Below, one piece after another: positions 15,749-25,025 of a stretch of 64,000 nt of DNA. Source of the DNA: Hoeflea_A sp965204935 (GTDB lineage: Bacteria; Pseudomonadota; Alphaproteobacteria; Rhizobiales; Rhizobiaceae); NCBI RefSeq assembly GCF_965204935.1, contig NZ_CBDBFO010000002.1. One strand, 5' to 3'. A program made the translations under genes and the position numbers. How positions within the stretch are numbered: the first letter of the stretch is position 1; each line of letters begins with the position of its first letter. The notes beneath the pieces were generated by a model. That model was not told where the DNA came from. It saw nothing but the letters and a program-made list of their open reading frames with translations, and ran no database searches.

Positions 15749-16362
15749 TCGGGAAGTTGAAGGGAACCATCGACGAAATCGGCGAAGATCATGTCCTGAT
15801 CGACGTTCACGGTGTTTGCTACGTCGCCTATTGTGCGGCCCGCACGCTTGCCGGCCTCGGCGGTCCTGGCGAAGCGGTCGTAATGCATATCGAGACCTTC
15901 GTGCGCGAGGACCAGCTGAAACTTTACGGATTTGCCTCGGCGCTCGAGCGCGAATGGTTCCGCCTTTTGCAGAGTGTGCAGGGCGTCGGCGCAAAGGTCG
16001 CGCTGGCGGTGCTTTCAACACTGTCCGCTGCGGACCTCGCGAATGCAATCGCGCTGCAGGACAAGGCAATGATCGCACGCGCACCGGGTATCGGACCCAA
16101 GGTTGCGCAGAGGATTGTCACCGAACTAAAGACGAAGGCCCCGTCCCTCGGCGGCGAAGCGGGCGTCGTTATCGGACTGAAGCAGGAATTGGGGGAGGGC
16201 GTCGCGGCGGGTCCGGTCAGCGATGCGGTTTCGGCGCTGTCGAATCTCGGCTATTCACGCGATCAGGCGGCCAATGCCGTCGCGGCGGCGATGAAGTCGG
16301 CCGGAGACGCCGCGGATTCAGCGACGCTGATCCGGCTTGGCCTGAAGGAGCTGGCACAGTGA
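15745..16362 (+). CDS. ruvA: Holliday junction branch-migration subunit RuvA
   Basis: 205 residues. RuvA binds the junction as tetramers and loads RuvB. The N-terminal OB-fold (MIGKLKGTIDEIGEDHVLIDV), the helix-hairpin-helix pair (GVGAKVALAVLS and GIGPKVAQRIV) and the C-terminal RuvB-contact domain (AVSALSNLGYSRDQAANAV) are all present. The start is set by the ATGA overlap with ruvC; an earlier in-frame start would lie inside ruvC. Confidence 0.95.
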   Translation: MIGKLKGTIDEIGEDHVLIDVHGVCYVAYCAARTLAGLGGPGEAVVMHIETFVREDQLKLYGFASALEREWFRLLQSVQGVGAKVALAVLSTLSAADLANAIALQDKAMIARAPGIGPKVAQRIVTELKTKAPSLGGEAGVVIGLKQELGEGVAAGPVSDAVSALSNLGYSRDQAANAVAAAMKSAGDAADSATLIRLGLKELAQ

Positions 16363-16387
16363 GCGCCGTGATATGCGGGAATAGGCG

Positions 16388-17431
16388 ATGAGCGAGCACG
16401 ACCGGATCGTTTCCGCGGATATACGGGGCGAGGACACGGATGCCACGTTGCGTCCGCAGAGCCTCGACGAGTTTACCGGCCAGGCAGACGCACGTTCCAA
16501 TCTGAAGGTCTTCATCGAAGCGGCGCGGGGGCGGGGAGACGCGCTCGACCACGTTCTGTTTGTCGGTCCGCCGGGGCTCGGCAAAACGACGCTGGCGCAG
16601 ATCATGGCCAAGGAACTGGGCGTCAATTTCCGTTCGACGTCAGGACCCGTGATCGCCAAGGCCGGCGATCTGGCGGCGCTGTTGACCAATCTCGAAGAGC
16701 GCGACGTTCTCTTTATCGATGAAATCCACCGGCTCAATCCCGCTGTCGAAGAGATCCTTTACCCGGCGATGGAAGACTATCAGCTTGACCTGATCATCGG
16801 CGAGGGACCGGCCGCGCGTTCCGTCAAGATCGACCTTGCCCGCTTCACCCTTGTGGCGGCAACGACACGGCTCGGTCTCCTGACCACCCCCCTGAGGGAC
16901 CGCTTCGGCATCCCGGTGCGGCTGAACTTCTATTCGGTTGAGGAACTGGAAGACATCGTGCGGCGCGGTGCGCGGCTGCTTGGCCTTTCGATAACCGATG
17001 ACGGCGCGCAGGAGATTGCCAGGCGCGCGCGCGGGACACCGCGCATCGCTGGAAGGCTGCTGCGCCGGGTCCGCGATTTTGCGGAGGTCGCCGGGGCCGG
17101 TGCGGTGACGCGCCAGGTCGCGGACGAGGCACTGACGCGCCTTTCGGTGGACAATCGTGGTCTCGACCAGCTCGATTTGCGCTACCTGACAATGATCGCG
17201 ATGAACTTCGGAGGCGGGCCGGTCGGGGTCGAGACGATTGCCGCAGGCCTCTCCGAGCCGCGCGACGCGATCGAGGATATCATCGAACCCTATCTCATCC
17301 AGCAGGGCCTCATTCAGCGCACGCCGCGCGGCCGGCTGCTAACGGCGAACGCTTGGCGGCACCTCGGTCTCGACGTTCCCAAGGACCTTGCGCAGCAGCA
17401 GATCAACCTGTTCCAGGAAGGCGACGACTAG
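16388..17431 (+). CDS. ruvB: Holliday junction helicase RuvB
   Basis: 347 residues, AAA+ motor of branch migration. It has Walker A GPPGLGKTTLAQ, Walker B FIDEIHRLNP, sensor 1 AATTRLG, the arginine-bearing TPLRDRFG segment, and a C-terminal winged helix ending in the LGLDVPKD region. It follows ruvA by 25 bases. Its TAG stop (17429-17431) overlaps the stop codon of the minus-strand sqdC gene, so the two operons converge with no spacer. Confidence 0.96.
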   Translation: MSEHDRIVSADIRGEDTDATLRPQSLDEFTGQADARSNLKVFIEAARGRGDALDHVLFVGPPGLGKTTLAQIMAKELGVNFRSTSGPVIAKAGDLAALLTNLEERDVLFIDEIHRLNPAVEEILYPAMEDYQLDLIIGEGPAARSVKIDLARFTLVAATTRLGLLTTPLRDRFGIPVRLNFYSVEELEDIVRRGARLLGLSITDDGAQEIARRARGTPRIAGRLLRRVRDFAEVAGAGAVTRQVADEALTRLSVDNRGLDQLDLRYLTMIAMNFGGGPVGVETIAAGLSEPRDAIEDIIEPYLIQQGLIQRTPRGRLLTANAWRHLGLDVPKDLAQQQINLFQEGDD

Positions 17432-18324
17432 GCCGTCACCAACGCGGCGACTTCCGATCTCAACTGGTCAATACCACCCGGCCGCCAGCCGAGTTTTCGA
17501 AGTTTGGTCGTGTCCATCACATTGTAGGACGCGCTGTCGGTCTTTGCCGGCAGCGGATGGTTGCAGCCGGTGCTTTCGGCGACGATTGCCAGCAACTCGT
17601 GATGATCGACCAGAAGGTCGGAAACATTGAACACTTCTCCGGCAACATCGGATTCGTCTGCCTCCAGGACACAACGGACAGCGCCGGCAACATCACGGCC
17701 GTGAACCTCGGTGCCGCAGCGGGATGCAACCGGCTGACCGTCCAAATAATCGGCAAAGAGCTTGCGCCATTTGTGGTCGCCGCCGGGGATTGCAGATCCA
17801 AAAACACCGGTTACGCGAAGGCTCGTGACGACAAGACCGCTCCCGCGATTCAGGCTTTCGAGATGGCGCTCGCAGGCGAGTTTTACAGCGCCGTAATGGG
17901 TGTCGGGGTGTGCGGACATCGTTTCTACGAGTGTCGCCCCGGGCGCCGGCTTCCCATAGGCCGCACGGCTTGAAAGAAACACGGCGCGTTTCATGCCCGC
18001 CTTCGCTGCCGCGTTAATCAGAAGCAGGGTTGCAAGAAAGTTGCTGCGCCAGAAGCCGGTCACATCATCACCCTCTCCGCCGCGGTAGCGGCCCTCGACA
18101 TGTGAAAAGGCGGCGTGGACAAGCATGTCGCAGCCGTTGAGGGCATCGGCGAAGGGCGCCTTCGGGTCGAGCGGCAACGGGACAAAACGCACCGGCGCGC
18201 GGAACCCGCTCGGTGCCGGCTCGTTTCGGCCGGTAATCGTCACCTCATATCCGTGTTCGAGCAGCTCGTCGACAATGAAACGGCCGACCGCCCCGCTGCC
18301 ACCGGTCACCAGTACGCGTGTCAT
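17428..18324 (-). CDS. sqdC: SqdC-like NAD-dependent epimerase/dehydratase
   Basis: 298 residues, extended short-chain dehydrogenase fold. It has the nucleotide motif VTGGSGAVGRF at the N-terminus and the catalytic YGAVK (YxxxK). By itself it would be called an NAD-dependent epimerase. The order sqdB-GT8-reductase matches the sqdBDC operon of Rhodobacter sphaeroides, where SqdC takes part in sulfoquinovosyl diacylglycerol (SQDG) synthesis by an unclear step. It overlaps sqdD by four bases. The start ATG at 18324 begins the Rossmann fold; a longer frame extends 77 residues into sqdD and is rejected. Confidence 0.8.
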   Translation of the reverse strand: MTRVLVTGGSGAVGRFIVDELLEHGYEVTITGRNEPAPSGFRAPVRFVPLPLDPKAPFADALNGCDMLVHAAFSHVEGRYRGGEGDDVTGFWRSNFLATLLLINAAAKAGMKRAVFLSSRAAYGKPAPGATLVETMSAHPDTHYGAVKLACERHLESLNRGSGLVVTSLRVTGVFGSAIPGGDHKWRKLFADYLDGQPVASRCGTEVHGRDVAGAVRCVLEADESDVAGEVFNVSDLLVDHHELLAIVAESTGCNHPLPAKTDSASYNVMDTTKLRKLGWRPGGIDQLRSEVAALVTA

Positions 18325-19175
18325 GTATTGTCCGCCGGATTGTCCAGCGATCCGATATCGGGAATATCCTCGCCCGTCAGATAGGCTTGCCAGAGCGATA
18401 TGAGCGGCGCCAGTTGCGCCGCCTTCGGATGGTCTGGCTCCCACGGCTTTTCGTACTGGAAATGCAGCACACCAATGGACGACCAGTCCCAAAGCGCCGG
18501 CATGTTGAACCAGACATATTGCAGCATGTTGTAGAACACGGGCAGGCCGTGCCAATCGGGGAAATAGCTTTGCAGGAAAGTCTGGTCGGTGCGCCGCCAG
18601 AACGCGTCCGGCCGGTCGAGCGCCTTGAGCATATCGTCGAACGTCGCGCTGGAAGGCTCTGCGACGAAGACGCCGGAATTCAGCCTGTGGAAGTCGGCAA
18701 GCGTTTCATAGACATTGGGCGCTGCGGAAAATTGCGGATAGCCGAACAGGCGATCGATGTTGCGCAGGACAAGAGCGTCGGCATCGATGAACACGCATCG
18801 TTCATACTCTTCAAGCTGCCACAGCCGCAGCTTGACGAAATTGTCGAGCGGTGTGTGGAAGCCGGGTTTGCGGCCCTTCGTGAAGGGAGCGTTTGCATGG
18901 AGGCGGGCGCGGGCATGGCGCGCGTTAAACTCGTCCGAGGTCGGCAACAGCCCGGCCCGGATCAAACGGGCGCCGAGCGCAGCGATGCCGCCAAGATCTT
19001 CTGCCGCCACGGCACCGGTGTGCAGGACGACAATGTCCGCCTGCGTTCCGCTCAAGGCGATGGACCGGACGAGTGCAAGCGCTCCGGCAGCATAGTCGCT
19101 GTTGGTTACAAGCGTAACGTAGGCCGTCTTGCTGCTCGCCGGTTTCGAGGCGATCAGGTCAGGGTGGTCGTCCAC
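18321..19175 (-). CDS. sqdD: SqdD-like glycosyltransferase, GT8/glycogenin type
   Basis: 284 residues from a GTG start with GGAT about ten bases upstream. The GT-A fold signature is clear: TAYVTLVTNSDYAAGALALVRS at the N-terminus and the metal-binding DxD in RCVFIDADALVL, followed by HRLNSGVFVAEP, a typical GT8 pattern. In R. sphaeroides SqdD is a glycogenin-like protein needed for SQDG synthesis, probably transferring sulfoquinovose to diacylglycerol. The position between sqdB (16 bases upstream) and sqdC supports this. Confidence 0.82.
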   Translation of the reverse strand: MDDHPDLIASKPASSKTAYVTLVTNSDYAAGALALVRSIALSGTQADIVVLHTGAVAAEDLGGIAALGARLIRAGLLPTSDEFNARHARARLHANAPFTKGRKPGFHTPLDNFVKLRLWQLEEYERCVFIDADALVLRNIDRLFGYPQFSAAPNVYETLADFHRLNSGVFVAEPSSATFDDMLKALDRPDAFWRRTDQTFLQSYFPDWHGLPVFYNMLQYVWFNMPALWDWSSIGVLHFQYEKPWEPDHPKAAQLAPLISLWQAYLTGEDIPDIGSLDNPADNT

Positions 19176-19191
19176 GGCGCGACAGATCCGG

Positions 19192-20412
19192 TCACGATGC
19201 CGATTTCAGCGATTTTCCCTCGGGATCGCGGTTGATTGTCGGCTCGATGTCCCGGGTCCAGGCCGAAACGGCCGGGATGCGGCTGCGGTCGACGCGGTAG
19301 GAATATTTCCTGGCGACCTCAACAACCTCTTCAAGCAGGCCGTCTTCCAGCGTGATCGGGTCGAGCCCGAGCTCGAGGAACTGCTCGTTGTGGACGACCA
19401 GGTCGTTTTCAGCGGCTTCCTTGCGCGGGTTCGGCAGATAGGCAATGTCCACACCGGTAAGCCGGGAGACGAGTTCGGCAAGATCCTTGACCCGGTGGGT
19501 TTCCGTCATCTGGTTGAAGATCTTCACCTTGTCTCCGGCCTGCGGCGGGTTTTGCAGTGCAAGGTCAACGCAGCGCACGGAATCCTGAATGTGAATGAAG
19601 GCGCGGGTCTGGCCGCCGGTGCCGTGAACGGTCAGCGGGTAGCCGATGGCGGCCTGGATCAGGAAGCGGTTGAGTACCGTGCCGTAGTCGCCATCGTAGT
19701 CGAAACGGTTGATAAGCTGTTCGTGCCGGCGTGTTTGCTCGGTATGGGTGCCCCAGACAATGCCCTGATGCAGGTCCGTGACGCGAATGCCGTCATTCTT
19801 GGCATAAAACTGAAACAGCAGCTGATCGAGGCACTTCGTCATGTGATAGATCGAGCCGGGATTGGCCGGATAGAGGATATCCTGCCGAACCGTCCCGCCC
19901 GCCATGGTGTCGATGCCCACCTCCAGATAGCCTTCCGGAATGGCCGCTCCAACCGTCGAATAGCCATAAACGCCCATGGTCCCGAGGTGAACCAGATGGG
20001 AATCGATGCCGGTTTCGACCAGGGCATTGAGCAGGTTGTGGGTGGCATTGACGTTGTTGTTGACCGTGTAGTTCTTGTGCCGGTCGGATTTCATCGAATA
20101 GGGGGCCGCCCGCTGCTCCGCGAAATGGACGATGGCGTCAGGCTTCTCGGCCGCAAGCCAGGACTTGAAGACGTCGTAATCACGGGCGATGTCGATCAAA
20201 TGGAAGTGGATGCGCCGTCCGGTCTCGTGGTGCCAGATGCGGGTACGTTCCTGAATGGAGTCCATCGGTGTCAGCGACTGGACACCCAGTTCCGTGTCGA
20301 TCCAGCGGCGGGAAAGATTATCGACGATATGGACGTCATGACCCTGTTCCGAAAGGTGAAGCGAGGTCGGCCAGCCGACAAATCCGTCACCACCGAGAAC
20401 TGCAATTTTCAT
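19192..20412 (-). CDS. sqdB: UDP-sulfoquinovose synthase
   Basis: 406 residues, matching plant SQD1 and bacterial SqdB. It builds UDP-sulfoquinovose from UDP-glucose and sulfite, the head group donor of the plant- and rhizobium-type sulfolipid. It has the Rossmann motif LGGDGFVGWPTSLHLS, the catalytic YHMTK, and SqdB-specific stretches (VHFAEQRAAPYSMKSD, HQGIVWGTHTEQT). Start chosen at MKIAVLGG with GGAGGA upstream; the ATG 21 bases earlier only supplies that ribosome site. It heads the minus-strand sqdBDC operon. SqdA, the acyltransferase-like partner, is not in the window. Confidence 0.94.
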   Translation of the reverse strand: MKIAVLGGDGFVGWPTSLHLSEQGHDVHIVDNLSRRWIDTELGVQSLTPMDSIQERTRIWHHETGRRIHFHLIDIARDYDVFKSWLAAEKPDAIVHFAEQRAAPYSMKSDRHKNYTVNNNVNATHNLLNALVETGIDSHLVHLGTMGVYGYSTVGAAIPEGYLEVGIDTMAGGTVRQDILYPANPGSIYHMTKCLDQLLFQFYAKNDGIRVTDLHQGIVWGTHTEQTRRHEQLINRFDYDGDYGTVLNRFLIQAAIGYPLTVHGTGGQTRAFIHIQDSVRCVDLALQNPPQAGDKVKIFNQMTETHRVKDLAELVSRLTGVDIAYLPNPRKEAAENDLVVHNEQFLELGLDPITLEDGLLEEVVEVARKYSYRVDRSRIPAVSAWTRDIEPTINRDPEGKSLKSAS

Positions 20413-20569
20413 GGGAAAATCCTCCATTCGCATCTTTGGCGAGCGTTAGACCGCAATTGTGACAGGAATACAATGACCCACGGGCATATGTGTCACTTGT
20501 GTGTCGATAGGGCATTGCTCTGGCAATGAAATTGTGTTCGGTCAACAGCGCGAACACCTATAGTTGTTG

Positions 20570-21013
20570 ATGGAGGCCCCGTTGAAGGAAACGCTTGCCG
20601 GAGAACTGGCCGGGAACGGTCATCGGCTGATGCAGAGGGTCTATTACGAGGACACCGACTTTTCAGGTGTCGTCTACCACGCGCGCTATCTGCATTTTCT
20701 CGAGCGCGGAAGGACCGACTTCCTGCGCTGCCTTGGCATAAACCAGAGCGAACTGGCCGGCGGGGACGGTGATGGCCTCGCCTTCGTCGTCTATCACATT
20801 GACATCACGTTCCGGGCGGCGGCAAGAATGGACGATATACTGGAAATCAAGACCGAGCCGGCGCGTCTGACCGGTGTACGGCTGGTGCTCGATCAGAAAA
20901 TTGTTTGCAATGACAAAGAGTTAATCGATGCTACCGTGACCGTCGCGACCGTCGATCGGCAGGGCCGGCTGACCCGCATGCCGAAAGACACCGCGCACAT
21001 GTTCGGTTTTTAA
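20570..21013 (+). CDS. ybgC: Tol-Pal-associated acyl-CoA thioesterase YbgC
   Basis: 147 residues, hotdog fold. The active-site stretch YYEDTDFSGVVYHARYLHFLERGR carries the catalytic Asp and the conserved His. YbgC enzymes hydrolyse acyl-CoA or acyl-ACP and are usually encoded with tolQRAB-pal. The start is uncertain. An ATG at 20570 has no ribosome site, while GGAGG (20572-20576) lies five bases before an in-frame TTG at 20582, which may be the true start. It is followed by 288 bases of spacer before tolQ, so tolQ may have its own promoter. Confidence 0.9.
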   Translation: MEAPLKETLAGELAGNGHRLMQRVYYEDTDFSGVVYHARYLHFLERGRTDFLRCLGINQSELAGGDGDGLAFVVYHIDITFRAAARMDDILEIKTEPARLTGVRLVLDQKIVCNDKELIDATVTVATVDRQGRLTRMPKDTAHMFGF

Positions 21014-21301
21014 TGCCTATTCGGCGGTAAATGCTTGATTATTTCACGTTCCTGTCATTGTGCGGAATAAATACTTGCCTTATTTCCTAACCTGTCATTA
21101 ACCATAACCGTGCCTTAATGGAATTTGAGGGATTGCGCATTTTATGCGCCTTCCTTTGACCAAAATTTGCCGCGACAAGGCAGGCCGGGTGAGTGAGACG
21201 GTGCGAGCAGTAGAAGCGAAACCGGACCGCATAGTGCGTCACTTGACGCGGATCCTGCAAGCGTGCGGCGGCGCAACAATCTAATTCTAGGATCGGACGG
21301 T

Positions 21302-22018
21302 ATGGAACAGGTAGGTCTGGCTGCCACTAACGAGGTTACGCTTTGGGCGCTTTTCGTCGAAGCCGGTTTCGTGGTCAAGCTGGTAATGGTTGGGCTGGTG
21401 GCAGCGTCGATTTGGACCTGGGCGATCATCATTTACAAGACGGTGAACTTCGGACGCGCGCGGCGCCAGTTCGACAGGTTCGAGCAGGTGTTCTGGTCCG
21501 GCCAGTCGCTTGAAGACCTTTACCAGATGCTCTCCGAACGCCGAACCAGCGGCATGAGTTCCATCTTCGTTGCCGCCATGGGCGAGTGGAAAAAATCCTT
21601 TGAACGCGGTGCACGCTCGCCGATGGGGCTGCAGATGCGCATTGACAAGGCGATGGACGTGACCCTGGCAAGGGAAAGCGAGAAGCTGGAGGCGCGACTG
21701 GGATCGCTTGCGTCGATCGGCTCGTCAGCGCCGTTCATCGGCCTATTCGGCACTGTGGTGGGTATCATGACATCCTTCCAGGCCATCGCCGGTTCCAAAT
21801 CAACCAACCTTGCCGTCGTCGCACCGGGTATTGCCGAGGCGCTATTGGCTACGGCCATCGGCCTGCTCGCGGCCATCCCGGCTGTGATCGCCTATAACAA
21901 GTTCTCATCCGATGCCGGCAAGCTGACGGGGCGCATGGAAGGATTTGCCGACGAGTTTTCCGGCATCCTGTCACGCCAGATCGATGAAAAGCTGCAACCG
22001 CGCCAGGCGGCCGAGTAG
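21302..22018 (+). CDS. tolQ: Tol-Pal inner-membrane protein TolQ
   Basis: 238 residues, MotA/TolQ/ExbB family. Three membrane helices are visible: one near residues 17-38 (FVVKLVMVGLVAASIWTWAIIIY) and two around 135-160 and 175-200 (SSAPFIGLFGTVVGIMTSF; GIAEALLATAIGLLAAIPAV). With TolR it forms a proton-driven stator powering TolA and outer-membrane constriction at division. Start chosen at MEQVGLA with AGGA upstream. First gene of the tolQRAB-pal-cpoB run. Confidence 0.94.
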   Translation: MEQVGLAATNEVTLWALFVEAGFVVKLVMVGLVAASIWTWAIIIYKTVNFGRARRQFDRFEQVFWSGQSLEDLYQMLSERRTSGMSSIFVAAMGEWKKSFERGARSPMGLQMRIDKAMDVTLARESEKLEARLGSLASIGSSAPFIGLFGTVVGIMTSFQAIAGSKSTNLAVVAPGIAEALLATAIGLLAAIPAVIAYNKFSSDAGKLTGRMEGFADEFSGILSRQIDEKLQPRQAAE

Positions 22019-22029
22019 GATCGACCCCG

Positions 22030-22491
22030 ATGGCTATGGGAACAGACACAACATCTTCAGGGGTTCGCCGCCGCGGCAACGGCCACCGGCAGGGCAGGCG
22101 CCGCAAGCCGATGAGCGAGATCAATGTGACGCCGTTTGTCGACGTCATGCTGGTGCTTTTGATTATCTTCATGGTGGCGGCGCCGCTTTTGACTGTTGGT
22201 GTGCCGATCGACCTTCCCGAGACTGAAGCAAGTGCTCTCAATTCAGAAACCCAGCCGATCACTGTCTCAGTCAACGAATCGGGAGAGATCTTCCTTCAGG
22301 AAACGGCTATTCCGCTCGACGAGATCGTTCCGAAGCTGCAGGCCATCGCAACGACCGGCTATCAGGAACGCATCTATGTACGTGGCGACCGCAACGCCGA
22401 TTACGGCACCGTCATGCGCGTGATGGCGCGCATCTCCTCCGCGGGTTACAAGAATCTTGGCCTGGTCACCCTGCAGGAGCAGGATGGTTGA
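22030..22491 (+). CDS. tolR: Tol-Pal inner-membrane protein TolR
   Basis: 153 residues, ExbD/TolR family. A basic N-terminus is followed by SEINVTPFVDVMLVLLIIFMVAAP, the single membrane helix with the essential Asp of the proton path (VDVMLV), then a periplasmic domain. It works with TolQ. It lies 11 bases after tolQ with AGGA eight bases upstream, and 9 bases before tolA. Confidence 0.94.
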   Translation: MAMGTDTTSSGVRRRGNGHRQGRRRKPMSEINVTPFVDVMLVLLIIFMVAAPLLTVGVPIDLPETEASALNSETQPITVSVNESGEIFLQETAIPLDEIVPKLQAIATTGYQERIYVRGDRNADYGTVMRVMARISSAGYKNLGLVTLQEQDG

Positions 22492-22500
22492 TCCCTGGCC

Positions 22501-23556
22501 ATGAAACTCGGCGTCCTCATATCCGGTTTTGCTCATGCACTCGTATTAAGCTGGGGGCTGTTTTGGCTGTCAGCGCCTGAATCGCATGAAGCTTTGGAAA
22601 TCGAGGCGGTGCCGGTCGATATCATTCCGGTTTCCTCGATCACGGAAATCCAGGAAGGCGATCGTACAGCCTCGGCCGCCGAACGGGCAGCGCCGCGGCC
22701 AACGAGCCGGCCGAAACCTGTCGAGGATGCCGTGAACATCGGCGACAACACCGTGGACCTCAAGCCGACCCCGACGGAAGAACCCTCAGAGCGTGTGGTC
22801 GAGGCAGCAGCTGAACCGCAGCAGGCCGAGATCGTCGAACCGGCTCCGACCACGGAGGCAGAAGCGGTTCCCAGACCAACCCAGAAGCCCGAGCCTGTGG
22901 CCGCAACCGAAGTCGCGGCGCTGCCTGAGCCGCAGCGGGAGGTTGCACCCGATCCCGTGGCCGAGGCGATTAACCAGGCCGAGGCGGTGAAGCCGGATTT
23001 CGAGCCGCTTCCCGATAAAGTGCCGACACCGACGGTCCGGCCGGAACCCCCGCGTGCGCAGACTGCCAAAACACCGGAGCGCAAACTGAACGAGGACCGT
23101 GAACAGACGGCGAAGGTCGCCTCGACAAGGGAGAGCGATTTCAATGCCGACGAGATTGCCGCGCTCCTGAACCGCGATGATCCGGCGGGCGGCGGAGCCC
23201 AGCGCAGCCAGCGTGAGGCAGCATTGGGCGGCCAGACGACGACAACGGGCCTGCAACTGTCACAATCGGAAATGGATGCATTGCGCGGACAGATCCAGCG
23301 TTGCTGGACCATCCGGCCCGGCATGGTAGACGGCGAGGATGTCCGCGTCCGAGTGACGATGCGCCTGGACCGCAACGGTGACATCGACGGGCAACCGGTC
23401 GTCGAAACGTCCGGCGGTGCGGCCAATGTCAGGCGTGTGCTTTCGGGCGATGCCCGGCGGGCTGTTCTTCGCTGCGCTCCCTATAATCTTCCGACCGAAA
23501 AATACGAGACATGGGCCGACGTTGTAGTTAACTTCGACCCGTCACAGCTGTTTTGA
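22501..23556 (+). CDS. tolA: Tol-Pal envelope-spanning protein TolA
   Basis: 351 residues. A short N-terminal helix (LGVLISGFAHALVLSWGLFW) anchors it in the inner membrane. About 200 residues rich in Ala, Pro and Glu span the periplasm, with repeated PRPTxKPEPV-like segments rather than the Lys-Ala helix of E. coli. The C-terminal domain (DALRGQIQRCWTIRPGM onward) is TonB/TolA-like and should contact TolB and Pal. Sequence is divergent, so the call rests on order, topology and the C-terminal domain. Confidence 0.88.
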   Translation: MKLGVLISGFAHALVLSWGLFWLSAPESHEALEIEAVPVDIIPVSSITEIQEGDRTASAAERAAPRPTSRPKPVEDAVNIGDNTVDLKPTPTEEPSERVVEAAAEPQQAEIVEPAPTTEAEAVPRPTQKPEPVAATEVAALPEPQREVAPDPVAEAINQAEAVKPDFEPLPDKVPTPTVRPEPPRAQTAKTPERKLNEDREQTAKVASTRESDFNADEIAALLNRDDPAGGGAQRSQREAALGGQTTTTGLQLSQSEMDALRGQIQRCWTIRPGMVDGEDVRVRVTMRLDRNGDIDGQPVVETSGGAANVRRVLSGDARRAVLRCAPYNLPTEKYETWADVVVNFDPSQLF

Positions 23557-23566
23557 GGGAAATTCC

Positions 23567-24913
23567 TTGAGCACGATGCCTACCACCATTTTCCAATCGC
23601 CGATTCCGGTGTTCAGCAGCCTTGTTTTGAGAATCCTTGTGCTGATAACCGGTCTCCTGGCCGTATCCGTTCCGGCAAAAGCGCTTGTCGAAATCGACAT
23701 CAACCAGGGCAATGTCGAGCCGTTGCCGATGGCGGTGACGGATTTCGTTTCCGAAGACGATATCGGGCCGAAGATCTCAAGCGTGATTGCCGACAATCTT
23801 CGACGCTCCGGCCTGTTTGCGCCGATCCAGAAGGCAGCATTCATTCAGAAAATATCCAATCCGGATCTCGCACCGCGGTTCGAGGACTGGCGCGTCATCA
23901 ACGCCCAGGCACTGGTGGTCGGCCGCGTCAGCAAGGAGGCGGACGGGCGGCTGCGCGCCGAGTTCCGTTTGTGGGACACATTCGCCGGTGAGCAGCTGAT
24001 CGGACAGCAGTTCTTCACGCAGCCTGAAAACTGGCGCCGCGTGGCGCATATCATCGCCGATGCCATCTACGAGGAATTGACCGGCGAGCGCGGCTATTTC
24101 GATACCCGCGTGGTCTTTGTCTCGGAAACCGGACCACGAAACGAACGCCAGAAGCAGCTGGCGATCATGGATCAGGATGGTGCCAACCTGCGTTATCTCA
24201 CGCAAGGCAATGACCTGGTGCTGACGCCGCGGTTCTCGCCGAGCCGCCAGGAAGTCACCTACATGTCCTTTGCCGATGGCGAGCCTCGGGTCTATCTGCT
24301 TCAGCTCGAAACCGGCCAGCGGGAGATTGTCGGCAACTTTCCCGGCATGACGTTTTCGCCGCGGTTTTCCCCCGACGGGCAGAAAGTCATCATGAGCCTG
24401 CAGCATGGCGGGAACGCCAATATCTACACGATGGATCTGCGCACCAGGGCAACGACGCGGCTGACCGATACTGCGGCCATCGACACCTCGCCGTCCTATT
24501 CGCCGGACGGCAACAGGATCGTCTTTGAATCGGATCGCGGCGGACGCCAGCAGCTCTATGTGATGAACGCCGACGGCAGCAATCAGCAGAGAATATCCTT
24601 CGGCGACGGATCCTATTCGACCCCGGTCTGGTCGCCGCGCGGCGACCTGATTGCGTTCACCAAGCAATCGGGCGGAAAGTTCTCGATCGGGGTCATGCGC
24701 CCGGACGGTTCCGCAGAGCGTATCCTGACCACCGGGTTCCACAATGAGGGACCGGCCTGGTCGCCGAACGGGCGGGTCATCATGTTCTTCCGTCAGCCCG
24801 CCGGTGCCTCAGGGCCGCAACTCTATTCGATCGATCTGACCGGTTACAATGAGCAGAGGGTTGAAACCCCGAATTTCGGATCCGATCCGGCCTGGTCGCC
24901 GCTGTTGAAATAG
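23567..24913 (+). CDS. tolB: Tol-Pal periplasmic protein TolB
   Basis: 448 residues. Signal peptide (VLRILVLITGLLAVSVPAKA), an N-terminal TolB domain (VTDFVSEDDIGPKISSVIADNLRRSG), then a beta-propeller with repeated SPDG/SPxG motifs (FSPDGQKVIMS, YSPDGNRIVFESDR, WSPNGRVIMF). TolB links TolA and Pal in the periplasm. A TTG at 23567 is the probable start, with GAGGGA six bases upstream; the ATG at 23576 is too far from it. Confidence 0.94.
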   Translation: MSTMPTTIFQSPIPVFSSLVLRILVLITGLLAVSVPAKALVEIDINQGNVEPLPMAVTDFVSEDDIGPKISSVIADNLRRSGLFAPIQKAAFIQKISNPDLAPRFEDWRVINAQALVVGRVSKEADGRLRAEFRLWDTFAGEQLIGQQFFTQPENWRRVAHIIADAIYEELTGERGYFDTRVVFVSETGPRNERQKQLAIMDQDGANLRYLTQGNDLVLTPRFSPSRQEVTYMSFADGEPRVYLLQLETGQREIVGNFPGMTFSPRFSPDGQKVIMSLQHGGNANIYTMDLRTRATTRLTDTAAIDTSPSYSPDGNRIVFESDRGGRQQLYVMNADGSNQQRISFGDGSYSTPVWSPRGDLIAFTKQSGGKFSIGVMRPDGSAERILTTGFHNEGPAWSPNGRVIMFFRQPAGASGPQLYSIDLTGYNEQRVETPNFGSDPAWSPLLK

Positions 24914-25025
24914 GCGGATACAGGTCGCATCGATGCCGCAATGTGCTGTATAAGGGGCACGCGGCGCTTTGCCCGGAATTTGGGCATCGGATAAATTCAG
25001 TGTCGTCACAACGAGGAGACCGACG

